Assembly: GCA_029932495.1 (NCBI GenBank)
Contig: JAOZPY010000089.1
Span: 1,890-9,249 of the forward strand
Source: Desulfobacterales bacterium
GTDB lineage: Bacteria > Desulfobacterota > Desulfobacteria > Desulfobacterales > JAFDCJ01
Direction: 5' to 3'
DNA: 7,360 nucleotides
This document shows positions 1 through 4,420 of this stretch, one piece after another. The notes below the pieces were generated by a model. It was given only the letters and a program-made list of their open reading frames with translations, ran no database searches and was not told the origin of the DNA. Numbering within the stretch: position 1 is the first letter of the stretch; each line of letters begins with the position of its first letter. The position numbers and the translations under genes were made by a program.

Positions 1-1
1 G

Positions 2-121
2 GTTGTGGCGGTGAACCACGAACCGTTCAATGAATACATCATCCATGTGGAATTTGACAAACAGCTGGATCCGGCAATCATCGACGAACTGGAAGCGCTC
101 ATCCAAACCGGCAGGACCTGA
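2..121 (+). CDS. C-terminal end of an unrecognised protein (5' partial)
   Basis: An open frame runs from the left edge to a TGA at 119-121 and encodes the last 39 residues of a protein that begins outside the window. The visible part starts VVAVNHEPFNEY and ends with DELEALIQTGRT. It is acidic and looks like a beta strand followed by a C-terminal helix. I do not recognise the family and assign no function. Only 11 bases separate its stop from the mpl start, on the same strand, with no promoter or terminator visible between them, so the two genes are probably co-transcribed. The coding call rests on the open frame, the sensible codon use and the tight spacing to mpl. Confidence 0.6.
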   Translation, partial: VVAVNHEPFNEYIIHVEFDKQLDPAIIDELEALIQTGRT

Positions 122-132
122 AAGCGACCACC

Positions 133-1557
133 ATGATCGATATGGATAAGAACCAAATACCCTCTGGTGTGCGCTCCATCCACCTGATCGCCGTGTGCGG
201 CACTGCAATGGGCGCGCTGGCTTGCATGCTCAAGGACCTTGGATTTGATGTCAGCGGCTCAGACCAGAAAATTTATCCGCCAATGAGTGTTTTTCTGCGG
301 CAAAAAGGCATCGAAGTGATGGACGGATTTCGGGCCCAGCACCTTGAAGGGGCACCGGATCTGGTGGTTGTCGGCAATGCCGTGACCCGGGAAAATCCGG
401 AAGTAAAACAAATGCAGCATCTGGGGGTGGCCTTTTGTTCCCTGCCCCAGGCGCTGAACCGCTTTGTCGCCGACGGCAAAAAAACCTTGCTGGTATCTGG
501 CACCCACGGCAAGACGACAACCTCGTCTATCCTGGCCTGGATTCTTTACCGGGCGGGGCTGGACCCGTCTTTTATGATCGGCGGTATCCTGAAAAACTTT
601 GACAGCAATTACCGGCTCGGCAACGGTCCGTTTTTTGTGGTAGAAGGTGATGAGTACGATACGGCTTTTTTTGATAAAGGCGCCAAGTTTTTGCATTACC
701 GACCCCAGGCGGCGGTTGTCACCGGCGTTGAATTTGACCATGCGGACATTTTCAGGGACCTGGACCATGTCAAGCAGGTGTTTGGCCTTTTTTTATCCGG
801 TTTGCACGAAAATTCCCTGCTGATGGCTTATGATGATGATGAAAATGTCACTGGATTGTTGCGGGATTGTCATTGCCGGGTGGCGCGTTACGGGACAGAA
901 TCCAACTCCCCATGGCGACTGGGCGCCATTACTGTCGATTCTCCGTGGACCCGTTTTGAAATATTCAAAGACGACCGGCGTTTCGGTCTTTTTAAAACCC
1001 GGCTTTTTGGGAAGCATAACCTGTTAAATGCCTTGGCTGACATTGCGATTGCCGACCATCTGAAAATTCCGCGTGATGTCATTGCCGGGGCCCTGGAAAC
1101 CTTTGACGGTATCAAGCGCCGCCAGGAAATCCGGGGGCAGAAGCGCGGCATTACCGTTATGGATGATTTTGCGCATCATCCCACCGCCGTACGGGAAACC
1201 CTGCGGGCGGTTCAAACGGTGCATTCAAATGGTCGCGTGATCGCCGTTTTTGAACCCCGCACCAATACCAGCATGCGTGATGTGTTTCAAAACGAGTACG
1301 TCCGCTGCTTTGACGGGGCCGATCTTGTCTGCATCCGCAAACCCCCACTGCTGAAAAAAATTCCACCCGGCCACCGGTTTTCTTCCAGCAGACTGGTTGA
1401 CGATCTGCGCAAGCGCGGCCTGGATGCTCATTATTTCGAAGATACCGGAGCCATAATCGATTTTCTGACCACCCGCACGAGGTCCGGCGACCTTGTTTTA
1501 ATCATGTCCAATGGCGGTTTTGACAATATCCATCAAAGATTGCTGGACCGGCTGTGA
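133..1557 (+). CDS. mpl: UDP-N-acetylmuramate:L-alanyl-gamma-D-glutamyl-meso-diaminopimelate ligase (Mpl)
   Basis: Cytoplasmic, ATP-dependent Mur-family ligase. It joins the recycled tripeptide L-Ala-gamma-D-Glu-meso-DAP to UDP-MurNAc, returning cell-wall turnover products to peptidoglycan synthesis. The protein has 474 residues (E. coli Mpl has about 457) and shows the three Mur ligase domains in order. The N-terminal nucleotide-fold domain begins near residue 16 with IHLIAVCGTAMGALA. The central ATPase has the P-loop GTHGKTTT at 123-130 and EGDEYDTAFFD from residue 171, a form typical of Mpl rather than MurC. The C-terminal domain has DDFAHHP at 344-350 and EPRTNTSMR at 374-382. No strong Shine-Dalgarno precedes ATG 133; ATG 142 is an in-frame alternative that would remove three residues. 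The gene follows the upstream partial gene by 11 bases and probably shares its transcript. MurC is the main alternative, but the EGDEYD and EPRTNTS signatures favour Mpl. Confidence 0.95.
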   Translation: MIDMDKNQIPSGVRSIHLIAVCGTAMGALACMLKDLGFDVSGSDQKIYPPMSVFLRQKGIEVMDGFRAQHLEGAPDLVVVGNAVTRENPEVKQMQHLGVAFCSLPQALNRFVADGKKTLLVSGTHGKTTTSSILAWILYRAGLDPSFMIGGILKNFDSNYRLGNGPFFVVEGDEYDTAFFDKGAKFLHYRPQAAVVTGVEFDHADIFRDLDHVKQVFGLFLSGLHENSLLMAYDDDENVTGLLRDCHCRVARYGTESNSPWRLGAITVDSPWTRFEIFKDDRRFGLFKTRLFGKHNLLNALADIAIADHLKIPRDVIAGALETFDGIKRRQEIRGQKRGITVMDDFAHHPTAVRETLRAVQTVHSNGRVIAVFEPRTNTSMRDVFQNEYVRCFDGADLVCIRKPPLLKKIPPGHRFSSSRLVDDLRKRGLDAHYFEDTGAIIDFLTTRTRSGDLVLIMSNGGFDNIHQRLLDRL

Positions 1558-1691
1558 TACCGCCAAGAAATGGTACCTGCCAGGTCTGTCTGTTCAAGCC
1601 TTTTCAAATCATTGGTACAATTGCGGTTGTCATTGGGATGACCCCGCAGGCGACCGGACCGGGAGCCATGAAAGCGGCTGCAATCGTTTAG
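1554..1691 (+). CDS. Possible 45-residue small protein overlapping the mpl stop (doubtful)
   Basis: A GTG at 1554-1556 overlaps the mpl TGA in the arrangement GTGA, and the frame stays open to TAG at 1689-1691. The peptide would begin MIPPRNGTCQVCLFKPF, continue with a hydrophobic stretch (residues about 20-30, IIGTIAVVIGM) and end with GAMKAAAIV. A GTGA overlap is a common arrangement for translationally coupled genes, and the hydrophobic stretch could be a short membrane segment. Against it, there is no good Shine-Dalgarno (only a GGA at 1545-1547), the length is within chance expectation, and I recognise no family. It could equally be a chance frame or the remnant of a decayed gene. Confidence 0.18.
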   Translation: MIPPRNGTCQVCLFKPFQIIGTIAVVIGMTPQATGPGAMKAAAIV

Positions 1692-1713
1692 ATTCAATAC
1701 ACATAAGTCATTA

Positions 1714-1787
1714 GTCATAGCGTCGAATTTTATGACAGGCATGCCCCTGCCTCCGAAGGCCCTATCGCGCATGAGTGGCGACGGCCT
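1714..1787. other. Cluster of three adjacent inverted repeats (possible structured RNA)
   Basis: Three inverted repeats follow one another almost without gap. GTCATA (1714-1719) pairs with TATGAC (1731-1736). AGGCA (1737-1741) pairs with TGCCT (1748-1752) and begins at the very next base, so the two stems could stack. AGGCC (1757-1761) pairs with GGCCT (1783-1787) and encloses TCGC/GCGA (1765-1768 and 1778-1781) and CA/TG closing a TGAG loop. The last stem has about 11 pairs with small internal interruptions. There is no T run after it on the + strand and none before it that would end minus-strand transcription, so it is not a standard terminator. I cannot match it to c-di-GMP, TPP or cobalamin riboswitch consensus cores. 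It lies upstream of the predicted fabF promoter, so if transcribed it belongs to the mpl 3' region or to a separate RNA. Strand is undecided. Confidence 0.3.
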
Positions 1788-1936
1788 GGCTAATAATTTA
1801 AATATAAACAAAAACAAATTGTTATGACGATTCATTTCGGTTTATAGAAGTAGCGGGAACAGCACCTGGAGTGGCAAGGTGCAAATGGTGGAAAAGAGCT
1901 TGACAATCCTTTTGGAATCAACTACTTGAATTAGAC

Positions 1937-1965
1937 TTGAAAAAATGAGTAAAATCTATTATGAT
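1937..1965 (+). promoter_or_regulatory. Sigma70-type promoter for fabF
   Basis: The -35 box TTGAAA (1937-1942) and the -10 box TATGAT (1960-1965) are separated by exactly 17 bases. Each matches the consensus at five of six positions, and both lie in AT-rich DNA. Transcription would begin near 1972 and leave a leader of about 124 bases before the fabF TTG start. A weaker overlapping pair, TTGAAT (1926-1931) and TAAAAT (1950-1955) with 18-base spacing, could act as a second promoter. A TTGACA at 1900-1905 has no good -10 partner. Confidence 0.6.
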
Positions 1966-2014
1966 AAGAAAATTCAGTTAGTTATCAAATTATATTTTAC
2001 TTGTACCATTTGCT

Positions 2015-2073
2015 AGCACCCAACAAAGGATGCGGATTTGCCACCAGGCGGTTTCGGGTCGGCAAACGGTGCT
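2015..2073 (+). promoter_or_regulatory. Hairpin leader in the fabF 5' untranslated region
   Basis: TTTGCCACC (2037-2045) pairs with GGT-C-GGCAAA (2057-2066), giving nine base pairs interrupted by one bulged C at 2060. CG/CG (2049-2050 and 2055-2056) can close a GTTT loop at its tip. An outer helix AGCACC (2015-2020) with GGTGCT (2068-2073) encloses it. The structure ends 11 bases before the fabF Shine-Dalgarno at 2085. It lies inside the predicted transcript but before the TTG start, which fits an untranslated regulatory leader. Which signal it would sense, if any, is unknown. I know of no described riboswitch with this layout. Chance pairing cannot be excluded without a comparison of related genomes. 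Confidence 0.4.
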
Positions 2074-2084
2074 GTCGATTTTGC

Positions 2085-2090
2085 AGGAGG
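2085..2090 (+). promoter_or_regulatory. Shine-Dalgarno that sets the fabF TTG start
   Basis: A full AGGAGG lies five bases before TTG 2096. The in-frame ATG at 2030 has no comparable site: upstream of it there is only AAAGG at 2026-2030, too close to be useful. This site is the main reason for placing the fabF start at 2096. Confidence 0.85.
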
Positions 2091-2095
2091 ATCCA

Positions 2096-3349
2096 TTGAA
2101 TAGGCGAGTTGTAATCACGGGTGTCGGACTTGTAACACCGCTGGGCATCGGCGTCGAGGACAGTTGGCAGGCCCTGTGTGCGGGAAAATCCGGCGTAGGT
2201 GAAATTACGCGTTTTGATACAACGGAGTTTCAGACCAAAATTGCCGCCGAAGTTAAAGACTTTCATGCCGAAGATTTTATGCCTAAAAAAGAAGCCCGAC
2301 GCACTGAACGTTTTATTGCCTTTGCCATTGCCGCCACACGCATGGCCTTGGAAGACTCCGGGCTGGAGATCAAGGCCTCCAATGCCCAGCGAGTCGGGGT
2401 GATCACCGGATGCGGACTGGGTGGACTTTCAATGCTTGAAAGCACTTGTATCACCCTGGATCGCAAGGGGCCGCGGCGGGTGAGCCCGTTTTTTATTCCC
2501 ATGATGATCGGCAACATGGCACCCGGGATGATTTCTATTCTGTTCGGGGCCAAAGGGCCCAATGCATCCATTGCAACGGCCTGTGCGGCGGGCTCCCATG
2601 CGGTGGGTGATTCTTATCGGATTATCAGCGATGGGCTGGCGGATGCTATGATTACGGGCGGGGTGGAGTCGGTGGTCAACCCGACCTGCATTGCCGGATT
2701 TAATGCCATGAAGGCCCTGTCCACACGCAATAATGAACCCGAAAAAGCCTCCCGGCCCTTTGACCGGGACCGGGATGGTTTTGTGGTGGGCGAAGGCAGC
2801 GGCATCCTGATCATTGAAGATTTGGAGCACGCAAGGCAGCGGGGGGCTCACATTTATGCGGAAATTACCGGTTACGGAATGAGCGGTGACGGTTATCACA
2901 TGACATCCCCTCCGCCGGATGGAAGCGGGGCAGTGCGCTGCATGCAGGCCGCTTTGGAAGACGCCGGGTTGCGCCCTGACGAGATTGACTACATCAATGC
3001 CCATGGAACCGCTACCCCGCTTAACGATCTGTATGAAACCCGGGCAATCAAAAAACTGTTTAAAGCCCATGCATATAAGGTGGCGGTCAGTTCCACCAAA
3101 TCCATGACCGGCCACCTGCTGGGCGGAGCCGGCGGAATCGAAAGCGTCTTTACCGCGCTGAGCATCCGGCATGACTGTATCCCACCGACCATCAACCATG
3201 AACATTCCGACAACGAGTGTGATCTGGACTATGTGCCCGGCAGACTGCGCAAAATCCGGGTTGAGCATGCCATGTCAAATTCATTCGGCTTTGGGGGCAC
3301 CAATGCGTCGCTGATTTTTTCAAAGTATCGCAATGGTAACACAATTTGA
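2096..3349 (+). CDS. fabF: 3-oxoacyl-[acyl-carrier-protein] synthase II (FabF, KAS II)
   Basis: Cytoplasmic condensing enzyme of type II fatty acid synthesis. It joins malonyl-ACP to a growing acyl-ACP with release of CO2. From TTG 2096 the protein has 417 residues, close to the roughly 413 of E. coli FabF, and opens with the family's usual NRRVVITGVGLVTPLG. The thiolase-fold active site is complete: nucleophile Cys163 in TACAAG, His303 in NAHGTATP, Lys335 in STKSMTG and His340 in GHLLGG. Cys163, His303 and His340 fall on the same numbers as in E. coli, which supports the TTG start. SNSFGFGGTN lies near the C-terminus. Starting at ATG 2030 would add 22 residues that are atypical of the family and overlap the leader hairpin. 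The gene has its own promoter and stands away from the common acpP-fabG cluster; the next gene is a PlsC-like acyltransferase. A specialised KAS of a secondary pathway is possible but less likely given the canonical motifs. Confidence 0.95.
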   Translation: MNRRVVITGVGLVTPLGIGVEDSWQALCAGKSGVGEITRFDTTEFQTKIAAEVKDFHAEDFMPKKEARRTERFIAFAIAATRMALEDSGLEIKASNAQRVGVITGCGLGGLSMLESTCITLDRKGPRRVSPFFIPMMIGNMAPGMISILFGAKGPNASIATACAAGSHAVGDSYRIISDGLADAMITGGVESVVNPTCIAGFNAMKALSTRNNEPEKASRPFDRDRDGFVVGEGSGILIIEDLEHARQRGAHIYAEITGYGMSGDGYHMTSPPPDGSGAVRCMQAALEDAGLRPDEIDYINAHGTATPLNDLYETRAIKKLFKAHAYKVAVSSTKSMTGHLLGGAGGIESVFTALSIRHDCIPPTINHEHSDNECDLDYVPGRLRKIRVEHAMSNSFGFGGTNASLIFSKYRNGNTI

Positions 3350-3437
3350 AAGGGCCGGCGGCGCCCACCATCCTTAAAAAATCTGGTTGCAAAGCCGTGT
3401 TGCTTTATCCTAAGTATTTTTGCAAACGCTTTTCACA

Positions 3438-3465
3438 TTGACGGATATCGCGATTCGGGTATAAT
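3438..3465 (+). promoter_or_regulatory. Sigma70-type promoter for the PlsC-like gene
   Basis: TTGACG (3438-3443) and a perfect TATAAT (3460-3465) are separated by 16 bases, in the 158-base gap after fabF. The predicted transcription start is near 3472. That lies downstream of a GTG at 3469 which would otherwise begin the longest reading frame, so this promoter argues for starting translation at ATG 3508. I see no convincing terminator between the fabF stop and this promoter, only a 4-bp GGGC/GCCC stem (3352-3366) without a T run, so read-through from fabF is also possible. Confidence 0.65.
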
Positions 3466-3507
3466 TGCGTGTCATTGGCAAGCAGTATCTGCGTCACTAT
3501 CCAGATC

Positions 3508-4356
3508 ATGTATTCACCAGAAAATAAAAATAAATTTCAGCACCAGCTTCAATCTGATTTCGGCTATCAGACGCTGGCTGGCCGACACCTGGCGGCCCAG
3601 TATATTCCGGGCTTCAAAGCCCTGTCCTATTATGCCCGGCTGGGGATAATCCTGCTTACAGCCAGCACGGTGGCCCGAACAAAGGGGATTGATGATGACC
3701 GCTGGGCTGATTTTTCCCTGCAAAATATACGCAATGTTGAATCGATCGGCGGCCGATTGGTGATTTCCGGCCTGGAGGAGGTGGCCCGGCACCGGGGTGC
3801 GCTGGTTTATATCGCCAATCATATGAGTCTGCTGGAAACCTTTATTTTACCATGCATTACACTGGCATTTAACCGGGTAACTTTTGTTATCAAGCAAGAA
3901 CTGTTGCAGTACCCGGTCATTGGTCATATTATGAAGGCCGTCGATTTGATTGCCGTATCGCGGCGCAGTCCGCGACATGATCTAAAAGTAGTTCTGACCG
4001 AGGGCCAAAAGGTTCTGCAACAGGGCAAATCGATTATTATTTTTCCCCAGGCCACACGCAGCGTGGTGTTCGATGTTCAGGCTTTCAACACCCTGGGAGT
4101 CAAACTGGCTGCCCGCGCGGGTGTGCCCGTGGTTCCCGTTGCGATCAAGACGGATTTTCAGAGCAATGGGAAATGGTTTCGAGACGTGGGGCCGATCGAT
4201 CCACGAAAAACGCTGTATTTAAAATTCGGACCGCTGATTCGTATCGAAGGCAAGGGCAAAGATGCCCACCGACAGGTGGTGGAGTTTATTGCCAGCAACT
4301 TGCTTTCCTGGGGAGGGCAGGTTAAATATAATCGCCCCGGGCAGGCGTCCGGTTAG
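3508..4356 (+). CDS. PlsC-like 1-acyl-sn-glycerol-3-phosphate acyltransferase with variant catalytic motifs
   Basis: Member of the lysophospholipid acyltransferase (LPLAT/PlsC) superfamily. The likely role is transfer of an acyl chain to lysophosphatidic acid or a related lysolipid at the inner face of the cytoplasmic membrane. With ATG 3508 the protein has 282 residues. A short hydrophobic segment (about 45-56) may help it sit on the membrane. Motif I is NHMSLLET at 104-111, so catalytic His105 is followed by Glu110 (HX4E) where most members have HX4D. A motif II-like stretch (FVIKQELLQYPVIGH) follows. Motif III is FPQATRS at 179-185 instead of FPEGTRS, and VPVVPV is at 206-211. From memory, related delta-proteobacterial proteins share FPQ-TRS, so this looks like a subfamily rather than decay; the exact substrate is unproven. 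The GTG at 3469 would add 13 residues but precedes the predicted transcription start. No clear Shine-Dalgarno is seen for ATG 3508. trkA follows after 64 bases. Confidence 0.85.
   Translation: MYSPENKNKFQHQLQSDFGYQTLAGRHLAAQYIPGFKALSYYARLGIILLTASTVARTKGIDDDRWADFSLQNIRNVESIGGRLVISGLEEVARHRGALVYIANHMSLLETFILPCITLAFNRVTFVIKQELLQYPVIGHIMKAVDLIAVSRRSPRHDLKVVLTEGQKVLQQGKSIIIFPQATRSVVFDVQAFNTLGVKLAARAGVPVVPVAIKTDFQSNGKWFRDVGPIDPRKTLYLKFGPLIRIEGKGKDAHRQVVEFIASNLLSWGGQVKYNRPGQASG
4327..4332 (+). promoter_or_regulatory. Isolated perfect -10 box, weak candidate trkA promoter
   Basis: A perfect TATAAT lies in the last codons of the PlsC-like gene, about 90 bases before trkA. The best -35-like sequence, TTGCTT at 4300-4305, is 21 bases away, which is too far, and nothing good lies at 16-18 bases. 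It may be a chance run in an AT-rich patch. If used, transcription would begin near 4339 and the trkA leader would be about 80 bases. Confidence 0.2.
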
Positions 4357-4370
4357 TGCTGTCTAATTTT

Positions 4371-4409
4371 GCGGATACCATCGCTGAGCTTTTTTTATTT
4401 AACCGATGG
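4371..4409 (+). promoter_or_regulatory. Competing hairpins in the trkA leader
   Basis: CCATCG (4378-4383) is the exact inverted repeat of CGATGG (4404-4409), whose last two bases are the first two of the trkA Shine-Dalgarno. Alternatively the overlapping ATCGC (4380-4384) can pair with GCGGAT (4371-4376) with one bulged G. That second hairpin is followed five bases later by a run of seven T, resembling a weak terminator. The two pairings exclude each other. Both stems are short (5-6 pairs) and the first has a 20-base loop, so regulation is only a suggestion. Confidence 0.2.
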
Positions 4410-4414
4410 AGGAG
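4408..4414 (+). promoter_or_regulatory. Shine-Dalgarno that sets the trkA TTG start
   Basis: GGAGGAG ends six bases before TTG 4421. It is strong and well spaced. It supports the TTG as the start, since the encoded MKVVIVGAGEVG is the expected N-terminus of TrkA and no ATG or GTG nearby in this frame would retain it. Confidence 0.85.
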
Positions 4415-4420
4415 TAAACA

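Larger units (their letters stand above)
1558..2095 (+). other. 538-base intergenic region between mpl and fabF
   Basis: No conventional gene is visible here on either strand. From left to right the region holds the doubtful small reading frame ending at 1691, a hairpin cluster at 1714-1787, and an AT-rich stretch from about 1790 to 2010. The AT-rich part contains a 6-bp inverted repeat GCACCT/AGGTGC (1862-1867 and 1877-1882), the fabF promoter (1937-1965) and the start of the leader. A 31-codon open frame (1732-1827, starting MTGMPLPPKALS) has no ribosome binding site, and I do not call it a gene. No GC-rich hairpin followed by a T run is present, so I see no clear intrinsic terminator after mpl. 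A gap this long stands out beside the tight spacing elsewhere in the window. Confidence 0.7.

Noticed and set aside
259..768. Minus-strand frame of 169 codons opposite mpl
   Set aside because: It is antisense to the conserved P-loop region of mpl and has no recognisable domain or ribosome binding site.
1640..1800. Known riboswitch (c-di-GMP, TPP, cobalamin) in the mpl-fabF gap
   Set aside because: The region is rich in hairpins but lacks the conserved core sequences of these classes as I know them, such as the GGGACGCAAAGCC-like core of c-di-GMP-I or the TPP CTGAGA box.
1732..1827. 31-codon open frame starting MTGMPLPPKALS
   Set aside because: No Shine-Dalgarno, very short, runs into AT-rich sequence, and overlaps the hairpin cluster.
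1872..1882. Possible sigma54 promoter (GTGGCA followed by a GC)
   Set aside because: The GG at 1873-1874 and GC at 1881-1882 are offset by 8 bases, but a -24/-12 promoter needs about 12.
2429..3268. Long open frame of 279 codons on the minus strand opposite fabF
   Set aside because: It lies wholly antisense to a clearly conserved fabF, shows no recognisable family, and its composition (many His, Gly and Arg) is typical of a shadow frame.
3352..3366. Terminator after fabF (GGGC/GCCC stem)
   Set aside because: The stem has only four pairs and is followed by a run of A rather than T, so it does not qualify as an intrinsic terminator.
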